This document shows positions 50,775 to 59,069 of a stretch of DNA of 64,000 nt, piece after piece (positions within the stretch are counted from its first letter, which is position 1; every line of letters begins with the position of its first letter). The DNA is from Actinoplanes campanulatus (GTDB lineage Bacteria; Actinomycetota; Actinomycetes; Mycobacteriales; Micromonosporaceae), in NCBI RefSeq assembly GCF_014647795.1, contig NZ_BMPW01000017.1, positions 181,215-245,214 of the forward strand, written 5' to 3'. Below the pieces are notes generated by a model. It worked only from the letters and a program-made list of their open reading frames with translations, was not told the DNA's origin and ran no database searches. Position numbers and translations under genes: made by a program.

Positions 50775-51641
50775 CCAGGCCATGCCGAGCTCGAAGCGGG
50801 TGCCTACGCCGTAGTGGGCCATCGCCTCGGCGATCCTGCGCTCGACGGTGCGCTGCGATGTGCACTGCGCGGTGGCGATCGCCCGGTCGGACATGCCGAG
50901 CGCGAGCAGTCGCAGCACGCCGTGGAACTCCGGCTTCGGCGCCCGGTATGGCGCGGCGGCCTGCCAGACCGTCTCGCAGTACGCGGCGGTGAGCGCCCGG
51001 ATCGCCGGATCGTGGACGATCATGATGCTGGGCGGCGGATCATCGCCCCAGGTCAGCGGCAGCGCGCACAGCACCTCGGGGTCGGAGTAGAGCCAGCTCG
51101 CCACCCGCCGGGCCAGCCGCACGCGCAGACCCGCCCGGATCAGCACGTCGATCACCGCCCGGTCGTCGTCGGTGACCACGGCCGCGGCGGGCAGCACGGC
51201 GCGGGCGTGCCGCATGCCCTCGGGGTACGGGCCGACGACCTCGGCGAGACTGGGGGCGATCACGTCGCGCAGGACGCCGAGCGACGGGTAGAGGTTGATC
51301 GGGGCGCGCGGCGGGGTCAGCGCGGCGTGCCGGGCCCAGGCCCGCCACTGCTCCTCGTGGCCGTGCACGACCTCGACGCCGACGGTGATGCGCGGATGGT
51401 TCTGCCACTCCCGGGTCAGGGCGGGCAGCACCGCGATCAGGCCGGCGGTCGCGCGCGCCTGCCGGGCCAGCACCGCGGCGGGCTCGTCGTAGCTGAGCCG
51501 GTCGCCCGTCTGCGCGACGAACCCGGCCCGGATCAGCCCGTCGAGCGGGCCGTCGTCGAGGCCGAGGGCGGGCAGGTCGGATCGGCGGGCAGGTCGGGCC
51601 TGCAGGAGGGAAACCAGCAGGCGCAGGGCCGGTTCGGTCAC
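50748..51641 (-). CDS. LuxR-type transcriptional regulator
   Basis: 297 aa with a C-terminal helix-turn-helix of the LuxR/FixJ type (VLRLLALGMSDRAIATAQCT, then SQRTVERRIAEAMAHYGV). It is preceded by a helical N-terminal sensor-like region with a winged helix near the start (ALRLLVSLLQARPARRSDLP). No receiver or PAS motif is evident, so the input is unknown. ATG 51641. It overlaps the convergent lipoprotein by 27 bp. Confidence 0.78.
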   Translation of the reverse strand: MTEPALRLLVSLLQARPARRSDLPALGLDDGPLDGLIRAGFVAQTGDRLSYDEPAAVLARQARATAGLIAVLPALTREWQNHPRITVGVEVVHGHEEQWRAWARHAALTPPRAPINLYPSLGVLRDVIAPSLAEVVGPYPEGMRHARAVLPAAAVVTDDDRAVIDVLIRAGLRVRLARRVASWLYSDPEVLCALPLTWGDDPPPSIMIVHDPAIRALTAAYCETVWQAAAPYRAPKPEFHGVLRLLALGMSDRAIATAQCTSQRTVERRIAEAMAHYGVGTRFELGMAWSAEQVDEG

Positions 51642-51702
51642 AGCGTCGGAACTCTAGCCGTTCCCGCCCCGGCGCGCGAGAGCCGGTCGAGGTGGACGGC
51701 GG

Positions 51703-52596
51703 TCAGGGGTGGGTCAGGCGGGTCGTCGACTGGATGTGGGTGACTATCGCTTCGCGGCCAGGGCGGGCTTCGGGGACCGGGAGCAGTGGGTAGACGTGCA
51801 GGGCGCCCGGCTCCTCGTGATAGGTGAGCGGGACCGAGGACGGCAGGCGGTCGCGGAGCAGGCGGCAGTCGGCCAGGGTGATGTCGCGGGTGCCGACCAG
51901 GATCTGCAACGGCGGCAGGCACGACAGGTCGCCGAAGAGCGGGCTCAGGCGCGGGTCCTGCAGGGACAGCGAACCCGCCCAGGAGGCGGCCATCGGGCGC
52001 AGGCCCGGACGGCGCAACCAGGGATCGTAAGGTTCGATCAGGTCGACCTCCGGGTTGCTGATCGACAGGTCGAGCCAGGGGGCGATCGCGGTCAGGCCGG
52101 CCACTCCCCCGGCCTCACCCGAGACGGCCTGGGCGGCCAGCAGCGCGAGGCCTCCGCCGGCGGAGTCGCCGGCCAGGTAGCAGCGGCGGCCCTCGGCCAC
52201 CAGGTCGGCGATCACCGCGGTGACGAACGAGCACGCGGCGAGACCCTGGTGGTCCGGCGCGAGGCCATAGATGGGCACGGCCACCTCATGCCCGGTACGC
52301 GCGGCGAGGTGCCCGATCAACGACCAGTGCTGGCTGACGATCTCGCTCGTGTAGGCGCCGCCGTGCAGGTAGATGACGGTCACCCCGGTGTCCGGGCCGG
52401 ACGGGCGGACCCGGTGCAGGTCGAAGCCGTGCGTGCGGGAGGTGCTCACCCCGTACCGTCGAATGATCGCCGAAGGCGGCTCGGAAGGCCCCTTCGGGCG
52501 CGCGAGTGTCCGCAGCCCGGCCTCTTCGCTGATGAATTTCCGCTGGTAGGCGAGCCGCGTGAAGGCCGCAACAATATTCATCTGCCAACTCGCCAC
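51703..52596 (-). CDS. HSL-type alpha/beta hydrolase (esterase)
   Basis: 297 aa with the hormone-sensitive-lipase signature: HGGAYTSEI as oxyanion hole (VIYLHGGAY), nucleophile elbow GDSAGGG, acid in LVGTRDITLADC and catalytic His in ALHVYPLLP. Cytosolic carboxylesterase or lipase of group IV. GTG/ATG start at 52596. It is followed 16 bp upstream by the DUF1877 gene on the same strand; cotranscription is possible. Confidence 0.87.
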   Translation of the reverse strand: MASWQMNIVAAFTRLAYQRKFISEEAGLRTLARPKGPSEPPSAIIRRYGVSTSRTHGFDLHRVRPSGPDTGVTVIYLHGGAYTSEIVSQHWSLIGHLAARTGHEVAVPIYGLAPDHQGLAACSFVTAVIADLVAEGRRCYLAGDSAGGGLALLAAQAVSGEAGGVAGLTAIAPWLDLSISNPEVDLIEPYDPWLRRPGLRPMAASWAGSLSLQDPRLSPLFGDLSCLPPLQILVGTRDITLADCRLLRDRLPSSVPLTYHEEPGALHVYPLLPVPEARPGREAIVTHIQSTTRLTHP

Positions 52597-52612
52597 AGTG
52601 ACTCCCGGCTGC

Positions 52613-53083
52613 TCAGGTCGCGGTGAAGAGGACGGCGCGTCCCGCGGCGGCGGCGCGCTGGTAGAAGTTCACGACATCGGCGAAATCGGTCCAGAGGAGT
52701 TCGAAGTCGTAGTCGCGCTCGCTGGCTGGCAGCAGGGTGTCGAATCGTTGGCGCAGCCCGGCCCGGTCGATGTCGCGCAGCGCAGCGGCCACGTCACGGA
52801 CCTGGGCGGCGTCGACGTACACGACGTAGTAATCGTCGTGCATGCCGTGACCGCCGAGGATGGCGTGTGACAGCGGGTAGTCGCCGGCGTCCGGGTCGAG
52901 GCTGCCGTCGGTGAGGCAGCGGTGGATCTCGTCCCAGGCCTTGTCGGTGTCGACCTTGAGCTGGTCGTCGTCCCAGTTCTCCTCGATGTCCCCGAGCAGC
53001 TCGCCGACCGCGTCGTCGTCGCCGTCCGCGTCGAGCAGCGCTTTCTCCTGATCCGCGGTGATCGCGAAATGCACCCCCAGCAT
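52613..53083 (-). CDS. DUF1877 family protein
   Basis: 156 aa beginning MLGVHFAITADQEKALLDAD, with WDEIHRCLTDGSLD, YPLSHAILGGHGMHDDYYVV and a closing F-A-D-V-V-N-F-Y-Q-R-A-A helix, which fits DUF1877. Members are small cytosolic proteins, sometimes YfbM-like; function unknown. ATG 53083 was chosen over 53095, since the segment before it belongs to the adjoining transposase relic. Confidence 0.85.
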   Translation of the reverse strand: MLGVHFAITADQEKALLDADGDDDAVGELLGDIEENWDDDQLKVDTDKAWDEIHRCLTDGSLDPDAGDYPLSHAILGGHGMHDDYYVVYVDAAQVRDVAAALRDIDRAGLRQRFDTLLPASERDYDFELLWTDFADVVNFYQRAAAAGRAVLFTAT

Positions 53084-53108
53084 GTCGCAGATCATAGGGC
53101 CGATCGAG

Positions 53109-53426
53109 CGGGGTGGGGTTGTGGGCCTTCTGCGACTTCCGGGGCTGGTGACGTCCGCGTCGGGCGGCAGGCGAACGGCGTCGAGCAGGGCGGCCCAGGT
53201 GGTGCGGCCGGTCTCCAACGCTGCGATGATCGCGTACGGCTGCCGGCGCAGCGTCTCGACGTCGATGCGGCCGTGGTTGAGCGCACCAGCGCTCCGGAGC
53301 GAGGAACAAGCCGACCTGGGTCTTGACCGGCCCGTCGGTGCACAGCAGTGCGTCGGTCAGCTCGAACAAGGCGTCCTCGCGCCGGGTCATGCATCGGTAG
53401 AGCTGCTCACGGAACTCCGCCAACAC
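53109..53426 (-). pseudogene. remnant of an IS701-like transposase
   Basis: The first segment starts at GTG 53426 and reads LAEFREQLYRCMTRREDALF then ELTDALLCTDGPVKTQV, a phrase characteristic of an actinobacterial DDE transposase family I associate with IS701. A shifted frame continues with LNHGRIDVETLRRQPYAI and IAALETGRTTWAALLDAVRL. Most of the catalytic middle is missing and the frames differ, so this is a decayed copy. It abuts the DUF1877 gene and the AT-richer island. Confidence 0.78.
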
Positions 53427-53813
53427 ATCGATCGCTTCTGCTCGTCAGCCATGACCGCCACAGCGATCATCGATAGGTGCGGACACGGCTCCGCGGGTCT
53501 CAGCATGCCGAAGCGTCAAATACCCCAGGCATCGCATGACGCTCAGTTACAGCAGGCGGCTCGGAGACGGGACCCGACGAGTACGGATCTGCCGAGATGA
53601 GTGACTTGGCACTAACGCAAACGCTTCAAGACGCCATCAAGTCGTTCGGTCATTTGGAGTATGCCCTTTGGTGCGGGAATTCCTCAGCTTCCCACTACTC
53701 ATGACACCGGTATCGCCATCAGCAGTGGGATCATTAGATCGATTACACCTCTCCAAGGGCATTGACCGCTACGGCTACCCTAAGATGATTGCCAATGAAT
53801 AGAAGGTGGTCAT
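53427..53813. other. gene-poor, lower-GC stretch
   Basis: The 387 bp are noticeably AT-richer than their surroundings. A 35-codon frame begins at ATG 53597 (SDLALTQTLQDAIKSFGH) but stops early and is probably a broken 5' end. A -10-like TAAGAT occurs near 53781 ahead of the DUF6082-type gene. Nothing else was identified. Confidence 0.45.
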
Positions 53814-54575
53814 ATGTCGAGTCGGCGGCGTCTATCCTACAGTCCGACGGTTGTTGTCGTTGTGCTGATTTGCATCGCCATGCTGGTTGGTTCCGTTCTT
53901 GGCTTACCGCATTTCTTGCTATGGCTGGAGCCTCATGGGGAGGATTGGGCGACGCCTTCTTCCATCGAGCAATCCTATGACGCGGTCGGCGCAATATTCG
54001 CCGGACTTGCTTTTCTCGGTGTTGTACTTGCACTTGTATTCCAACTTCGGCAGGCCGCAGTGCAGCAAGTGGTGTCGCTGCGGCAGCAACACGTAGAAAT
54101 TCTTAAGACCGTGATCGCAAACCCTGATTACGAACGAGCAATGCGAGGTCCCGGCTACGATTTTCCGATCTACGCCTACATCAATCTCCACCTGCAGAAT
54201 ACTTTCCTATTCTGGCGAGTCGGCGAGATCGGCGATGAAGTTGCTCATTGGGACCTAGCCGATCTATTCTCGAGTGTCATCGCAAGAGATTGGTGGATGG
54301 GAACGGCGCGAATCGCCTGGGTGACAGGTCGGACATCGCGATCCGAGCGCCTATTCGTTCAACTTGTGGATAAAGCATGTCAGGCAGCAGGAGAGCGACC
54401 TGCACCGGATCCCGCGCCCCAAGAAGCTGATGATGATGTAGGCCAGGACTCGGTTTCGGTGCGGCCCTTGCGACTAACGAATCCAACTGCAGTTTTCCTG
54501 GCGCTTGGCGCAATAGGCGTGGCTGTCGGGGCCGTTGCTAGTTGGCATCTGGCTCGACCCAATAAGGCCGACTAG
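53814..54575 (+). CDS. DUF6082-like membrane protein
   Basis: 253 aa. An N-terminal membrane helix (about 11-33) is followed by a second (about 57-77, AVGAIFAGLAFLGVVLALVF), then a helical region with QLRQAAVQQVVSLRQQHVEI and YAYINLHLQNTFLFWRVGEI. A C-terminal helix (about 225-245) closes it. The layout and the R-Q-H-x-E-I region match DUF6082, of unknown function. Codon use is much less GC-biased than neighbours, which suggests transfer. ATG 53814 follows AGAAGG. Confidence 0.72.
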   Translation: MSSRRRLSYSPTVVVVVLICIAMLVGSVLGLPHFLLWLEPHGEDWATPSSIEQSYDAVGAIFAGLAFLGVVLALVFQLRQAAVQQVVSLRQQHVEILKTVIANPDYERAMRGPGYDFPIYAYINLHLQNTFLFWRVGEIGDEVAHWDLADLFSSVIARDWWMGTARIAWVTGRTSRSERLFVQLVDKACQAAGERPAPDPAPQEADDDVGQDSVSVRPLRLTNPTAVFLALGAIGVAVGAVASWHLARPNKAD

Positions 54576-54691
54576 CAAACACTCCAGCGCACTTTCTGCC
54601 GCGAGTCGCTCGCCACGGAGCGTCACAGGCGCTGTCGTCGGCCAAGCGCAAGCTCGTGCCGACGACCGGGCACCCGATCTTGGCGCTGCTC

Positions 54692-55033
54692 CTACTCGTA
54701 AACCAGCGCCGCTCGGAAGATGGCGGCCACCGTCGACCAATCTGGGCTATCGGGAACCGGCTCCTTCAGAACGTTTGAGAAGAAGCCGTCCATGGACTTC
54801 GTCCAGCGACCTGCGGCGTCGATGAAGGCGTCCGTGGAGGGATTCTCGGTCGGCAGATTGTCTTCACGAAGCCGGGCTGCCAAGCTCATCAAGTAGCGAG
54901 CGAGATCCTCGCGACTCTCTACGGCGGCAATCTCAGGATCCTGCCAGTTCACGACGCGCACCTTACTTGAGTACGTTCTGGCCAGCGTCCGGATCTGCTT
55001 GGTATGCAGGTAATCCTTGGTGATCCACGGCAT
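54692..55033 (-). CDS. DUF7660-like small protein, 5' end in mobile element
   Basis: 113 aa with the C-terminal phrase FIDAAGRWTKSMDGFFSNV and DWSTVAAIFRAALVYE, matching the small family I know as DUF7660. The first 12 or so codons (ATG 55033, PWITKDYLHTKQ) are encoded by the left inverted repeat of the adjacent element. The original start was therefore probably displaced when the element inserted, and the present start may be adopted. It may still be functional; its function is unknown. Confidence 0.62.
   Translation of the reverse strand: MPWITKDYLHTKQIRTLARTYSSKVRVVNWQDPEIAAVESREDLARYLMSLAARLREDNLPTENPSTDAFIDAAGRWTKSMDGFFSNVLKEPVPDSPDWSTVAAIFRAALVYE
55004..55020. repeat. left terminal inverted repeat (IR-L)
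   Basis: TATGCAGGTAATCCTTG, exact reverse complement of 57675-57691. It marks the left end of the recombinase element. Confidence 0.8.
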
Positions 55034-55070
55034 GTTTGTGCTGGTGGATCGGGTAGTGAGGGGTGCCTGG

Positions 55071-56144
55071 ATGTCGTCGTGGAGTTGTCTGCGGCTGGTG
55101 CGGTCTTGGGACGCGGCTGGTGGTCTGGTCGTGCGGTTCGGGGTGGCGCTGCTGGATGCGTATCTGGAGTTTCTGGCGGTGCGGTCGCGGCCGAACACGG
55201 TGGTCGCGGTCGCGTATGACCTGAAGGTGTTCTTCACCGTGGTCGGTAAGGCCCCGGGCCGGATAGTGGCGGCGGACGTGCTGGCGTTCGTGACCGCGCA
55301 GTACGCCGGTGGCCCGGCGCAACGGCTGCAGGCCGTCGGCGACGGCGGTGGCGTGTCGGCGCGAACGGTCCGGCGGCGGCTGTCGAGCGTGTCCGGGCTG
55401 TTCGCGTTCCTGCAGGCCCGCGGTGATGTCGAGGCGAACCCGGTCCCGCGGGGCCTGCCGACCCGCCGGCAACGGCAACGGCCCCGGCAAGGCGTCCCGC
55501 TGGTACGCACCCCGCGCACGCTGCCGCGGATCCTGCAGCCGGCCCAGGTGGATGCCCTGCTGGCGGCGTTACGCACGCACCGGGATCGGGCCATGTGCGA
55601 GGCGATGGTGCTCGGCGGGCTACGCCGCTGCGAGGTCCTCGGGCTGCGGCTGGAGGATCTGCAGGTCGCCGCCCGGCGGGTGTTCATCGCCGAGGGCAAG
55701 GGCGGCCATCAACGACAGATCCCTGTCTCCGGCCGGTTCTTCGCCTCCGTGGCCGCATATCTGGACGCCGAACGCCCGGCCGGGACCGTCACCGACCGGC
55801 TGTTCCTGGTCCTCAAGGGCCCGGGCCGGGGCCGGCCGCTGTCGGCGGCCGGGCTGGATCAGATCCTGGAGTCGGCCCGGCAGCGGGCCGGGCTGGGCAA
55901 GGTCACCTGCCACCAGCTGCGGCACACCTGCCTGACCCGGCTGCGGGAAGCCGGCATGGCCCTGGAAGCAGTCCAGGCCCAAGCCGGGCACGCCTCCATC
56001 GAGTCCACCCGCATCTACCTGCACCTGGCCGACGACTGGCTGGCCTCGCAATACCGGCGGGCTGCCGAAGCGATCGACGCGCAGCTGTTCTCCGGCAAAC
56101 CGGTTCCCCACAACGGTTTCAGCGTGATCGAGGGTGGACGGTGA
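55071..56144 (+). CDS. tyrosine recombinase A (TnpA-like)
   Basis: 357 aa with an N-terminal SAM-like core-binding domain and a C-terminal catalytic domain. Catalytic residues are visible: Arg in GGLRRCEVLG, Lys in VFIAEGKGGHQRQ, HxxR in CHQLRHTCLTRL, His in AGHASIES and the Tyr in TRIYLHL. Active site complete. ATG 55071 is preferred; GTG 55017 in frame would add residues lying in the inverted repeat. The N-terminal 25 residues are unlike the family while another frame (DVVVELSAAGAVLG) looks family-like, so a small frameshift near 55100 is possible. Its stop overlaps gene B (GTGA). Confidence 0.83.
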   Translation: MSSWSCLRLVRSWDAAGGLVVRFGVALLDAYLEFLAVRSRPNTVVAVAYDLKVFFTVVGKAPGRIVAADVLAFVTAQYAGGPAQRLQAVGDGGGVSARTVRRRLSSVSGLFAFLQARGDVEANPVPRGLPTRRQRQRPRQGVPLVRTPRTLPRILQPAQVDALLAALRTHRDRAMCEAMVLGGLRRCEVLGLRLEDLQVAARRVFIAEGKGGHQRQIPVSGRFFASVAAYLDAERPAGTVTDRLFLVLKGPGRGRPLSAAGLDQILESARQRAGLGKVTCHQLRHTCLTRLREAGMALEAVQAQAGHASIESTRIYLHLADDWLASQYRRAAEAIDAQLFSGKPVPHNGFSVIEGGR

Positions 56145-57385
56145 CAGCGTCACGGCGGCTGCCCGGCTGGGACCAGCTCGCCCTCGCGATCCCCGACATG
56201 GTGGCGCCGATGCGCCGTTACCTCGACCAGCTGTCCTGCATCCTGCGCCCGGGCAGCGTCTCCGGCGCCGACCTGGCCCTGCGCTCGCTGGCCGCCTTCC
56301 TCGTCGAGCAGGCACCCGAGGTCCGGTTCATCACCGACATCCGCCGCCGGCACATCGAGGACTTCCGGACCTGGCTGACCGTCCGGCCCGGCTACCGCAC
56401 CGGCCGGCTCACCCCGGCCACCCTCGCCCACCGCCTCGGCACCCTGCGCATGTTCTTCGTCCGCATCAGCGACTGGGACTGGCCCGAAGCCCCCGCCCGG
56501 ATCCCGATCATCCCCGCCGACCTGCCGAAGCAGGACCATCCCCTGCCGAAAGCCCTCGACGACCCGTCCGCCGCGAAACTGCTGCGCGCCGCGCAAGCCG
56601 ATCCCCGCATGCTCACCCGGGTCGTGGTGGAAGTGCTGCTGCGCACCGGACTGCGCGTCGGTGAGTTCACCGCCCTGCGCGCTGACGCGATCGTGCTCAT
56701 CGGCGCCGCGCACTGGCTGCACGTCCCCGTCGGCAAACTCCACGAAGACCGCTACCTGCCCCTGCACCCGCACCTGGTCACCCTGATCGGCGACTACCGC
56801 ACCGCCCACGTCGCCACCGGCAACCCACTGCTGCTACCGAGGGAGAACGGCAGCCCTCTCGACCGGCACACCGTCACCCGGCTGATCAACAGAGCCGGCA
56901 CCGCCGCGGGCCTGGCCCACATCCACCCGCACCAACTCCGCCACACCCTGGCCACCCAGGCCATCAACCGCGGCATGACCCTCGAAGCCATCGCCGCCCT
57001 ACTCGGCCACCGCAGCCTCGACATGACCCTGCGCTACGCCAAAATCGCCAACCGCACCGTCGCCGACGAATACTTCGCCGTCACCGAGAAAGTCGAATCC
57101 CTCTACCAGCAAGGAAAACCACTACCCGCCGACACCATCGGACCCCGCATGGCCCGACTCCGCCGCGAACACCACCGGCTCCTCGGCAACGGCTACTGCA
57201 CCCGCCCACCCGAACTCGACTGCGCCTTCGAAGCGATCTGCGAGACCTGCACCTTCTTCCAGACCAGCATCGAGTTCCGGCCCACCCTGCAAGCCCAGCA
57301 CGACCACGCCGCACAGCACGACCAACCCCACCGAGCCGACCTGTTCACCCGACTCCTGACTCGCCTCGACGATCAGGCGTCCTGA
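56141..57385 (+). CDS. tyrosine recombinase B (TnpB-like)
   Basis: 414 aa. Core-binding domain with IRRRHIEDFRTWLTVRPGYR, catalytic Arg in RTGLRVGEFTA, HxxR in HPHQLRHTLATQ, His in LLGHRSLDM and Tyr in TLRYAKIA. All present. A C-terminal tail of about 90 residues has CTRPPELDCAFEAICETC, a cysteine cluster typical of the larger partner of paired recombinases. GTG 56141 overlaps the stop of recombinase A. The two probably act as a heteromeric complex. Confidence 0.85.
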   Translation: MTASRRLPGWDQLALAIPDMVAPMRRYLDQLSCILRPGSVSGADLALRSLAAFLVEQAPEVRFITDIRRRHIEDFRTWLTVRPGYRTGRLTPATLAHRLGTLRMFFVRISDWDWPEAPARIPIIPADLPKQDHPLPKALDDPSAAKLLRAAQADPRMLTRVVVEVLLRTGLRVGEFTALRADAIVLIGAAHWLHVPVGKLHEDRYLPLHPHLVTLIGDYRTAHVATGNPLLLPRENGSPLDRHTVTRLINRAGTAAGLAHIHPHQLRHTLATQAINRGMTLEAIAALLGHRSLDMTLRYAKIANRTVADEYFAVTEKVESLYQQGKPLPADTIGPRMARLRREHHRLLGNGYCTRPPELDCAFEAICETCTFFQTSIEFRPTLQAQHDHAAQHDQPHRADLFTRLLTRLDDQAS

Positions 57386-57417
57386 CTCCGCCCACTACAG
57401 GAAAGGCCCATCACCCC

Positions 57418-57651
57418 ATGTCCGGGATCAACCTCGCCCTCGCCGACGCCGACGAGCTCACCGAACTCCTCCAGTTCATCGACGCCTGGCTCACCACCGA
57501 CCAGGAACACCTCAACCCGTCCCTGCAACGCTTCGCCGGTCACCCCGCCTACGACACCGACCGGCTCAAAGCCACCCTCGCCCGGTTCGTCTTCCTCCTC
57601 GGCGGCGACACCGACGGCGACCTCTTCGAACCCCCAGCAACCACTGCATAA
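57418..57651 (+). CDS. small third gene of the element (TnpC-like)
   Basis: 77-aa helical acidic protein (ADADELTELLQFIDAWLTTD, then ATLARFVFLLGGDTDGD). It begins 33 bp after recombinase B with AGGAAAGG upstream, and is the last gene before the right inverted repeat. In Tn554 the third gene adjusts insertion efficiency; a similar accessory role is inferred. Not otherwise recognised. Confidence 0.65.
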   Translation: MSGINLALADADELTELLQFIDAWLTTDQEHLNPSLQRFAGHPAYDTDRLKATLARFVFLLGGDTDGDLFEPPATTA

Positions 57652-57674
57652 CCCTCGCCACAAGATCGACTTGA

Positions 57675-57691
57675 CAAGGATTACCTGCATA
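57675..57691. repeat. right terminal inverted repeat (IR-R)
   Basis: CAAGGATTACCTGCATA, exact reverse complement of IR-L. It marks the right end of the recombinase element. Confidence 0.8.
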
Positions 57692-57727
57692 ATGCCGCGA
57701 TCCGAGCGTTACGTAGAGTCATGGTGA

Positions 57728-57886
57728 AGGGCGTGTCGGCGCGAGCGGACATGCGAGCCCGACACGCACCTGCGCGAGCATGGCATCACCGGCGGACCCG
57801 GCTGGATGATCGACATGCTCGGCTTCACCCGCTTGCGCTTGCAAGACCAGCGCTACCGCATGCCCGGCACCTGCCACGATATCTGA
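57728..57886 (+). pseudogene. possible 3' fragment of a gene
   Basis: A frame without start codon reads REHGITGGPGWMIDMLGFTR, then LRLQDQRYRMPGTCHDI, and stops at 57886. It looks like a real protein C-terminus, but its 5' part is absent, perhaps lost by events at the element's right end. The source family is unrecognised. Low confidence. Confidence 0.3.
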
Positions 57887-57888
57887 GC

Positions 57889-58659
57889 TCAGCCGAGTTT
57901 CGGGATCACCGCGTCACCGAACATGCGCTGCAGACCCCAGGCAGCGAGGCCAAACAGCATTCCGCTCAGCAGGGCGATGCCGAACCCGGCGAACCCGTTG
58001 CGTTTCTTCTCGCTGGGAAGTGCCTGCGGCGACCATGGATGTTCCCGGGCCAGCCACCAGAACAGCCCCAGGGTGAGCGGGGTGCTCAGCACCACAAAGA
58101 ACCAGAACCACCGGGTGCCGGTGACCGGGGCGGGCCCCGCGATGAGCGTCCCGAGGATGAGCAGGAAGCCGGCGATGCCGACGCCGGCCAGGATCGTTCC
58201 GGTCGGTGGCTCGGCGGGCGATCCCCGGTCCTGGCTGGCCTGCACCGTGGCGCCGAGCGCCTGTGCCTCCGGCCCGGAATACTGCATGCCGTCCTCCGAG
58301 GCGGGGTATGGCTGGCTGATCGCGCCGTCGTCCACGACGGTGTAGTAGGCCCTGCCGTCGTCGGTGTGCCACAGGAAGACCGGCCCGGCGGTGCCGAACG
58401 TCGCCAAGCGTTCCCCGATGGGGTTGACCAGGCTGGTGTCGTGCTCCCAGTTGTCGCCCCACTCGTACGACGTCACGTGGCCGCCTGCCAGGTCGGCTCG
58501 GGCCTGCGCAGCGCTCGCCTCCCGAGGCGCCGCCCACCAGGCGAGGCAGGCCCACGCGACCCAGCCGGCTACAAGCACGATCCGCAGCATCCGCCACCAC
58601 GAGATCGTGGGCCGTCCGCCCACCTCCTGCACCACCGCTTCGCCTGTCACGGAGCTCAT
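57889..58659 (-). CDS. membrane protein with four helices
   Basis: 256 aa. Membrane helices lie at about 24-45, 155-175, 180-200 and 225-245, with an outside region of about 100 aa between the first and second. That region carries W-G-D-N-W-E-H-D, a beta-strand pattern FLWHTDDGRAYYTVVDDG and a D-G-rich loop. It resembles actinobacterial DUF3592-like membrane proteins. GTG/ATG start at 58659. No catalytic motif; function unknown. Confidence 0.7.
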   Translation of the reverse strand: MSSVTGEAVVQEVGGRPTISWWRMLRIVLVAGWVAWACLAWWAAPREASAAQARADLAGGHVTSYEWGDNWEHDTSLVNPIGERLATFGTAGPVFLWHTDDGRAYYTVVDDGAISQPYPASEDGMQYSGPEAQALGATVQASQDRGSPAEPPTGTILAGVGIAGFLLILGTLIAGPAPVTGTRWFWFFVVLSTPLTLGLFWWLAREHPWSPQALPSEKKRNGFAGFGIALLSGMLFGLAAWGLQRMFGDAVIPKLG

Positions 58660-59069
58660 GATTCCAGGCAGGTGCTACGGCCGGCGAACGGTGAGCCGGC
58701 TGACGGTCCGTCCGGCTCGGGCGAGACAGCCGGACGACGACGAAGTCAGCTCACCGACGGTGAGCGCTCGGCTCATAGGGTTCGGCGCGGTGCCGGCCAG
58801 GAAGGTCTTCATTCAGCCGGCCAGCTGGACTGGGCTACACGATGGTGGGGGCGGCCACTGTGCCGTCGTCAGGCAACCGCGAACCGGACGGCACGACACC
58901 TAACGGATGGACGGTCAGGTGCACTCATCTCTGTCGCGAAAAGGCGCGCGTTCATGGTGGTGCGTGACTGAACGCAGCAGGAGAATCTGCCTGACAACGG
59001 CGTAAGTATCGGCGGGTCAGTGACATGGTCAGAGGAAGCGTCTGGTTACGCGAAACACGCCTGGAACGG
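58660..59069. promoter_or_regulatory. intergenic region with perfect palindrome
   Basis: 410 bp without a gene. GCTCACCG (58749-58756) and CGGTGAGC (58758-58765) form a 17-bp palindrome. A further CGGTGAGC lies at 58689-58696. GTGCCGTC and GACGGCAC pair across about 18 nt near 58860-58890. These may be operators or terminators; no coding signal. Confidence 0.4.

Larger units (their letters stand above)
55004..57691 (+). mobile_element. IR-bounded two-recombinase element
   Basis: A 2,688-bp unit flanked by perfect 17-bp inverted repeats (55004-55020 and 57675-57691). It contains two overlapping tyrosine recombinases and a small third gene, an architecture like the tnpA-tnpB-tnpC set of Tn554 but with terminal inverted repeats and no cargo. 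No target-site duplication is evident next to the repeats. An imperfect 19-bp subterminal inverted repeat (55044-55062 versus 57652-57670, 14 of 19 matching) lies inside each end. Confidence 0.78.

Noticed and set aside
55595-56140. N-terminal extension of recombinase B
   Set aside because: It is recombinase A read in another frame; GTG 56141 with GTGA overlap starts the true domain.
57721-58971. 416-aa plus-strand frame after the recombinase element
   Set aside because: Antisense to the four-helix membrane protein; Arg/Pro-rich shadow.
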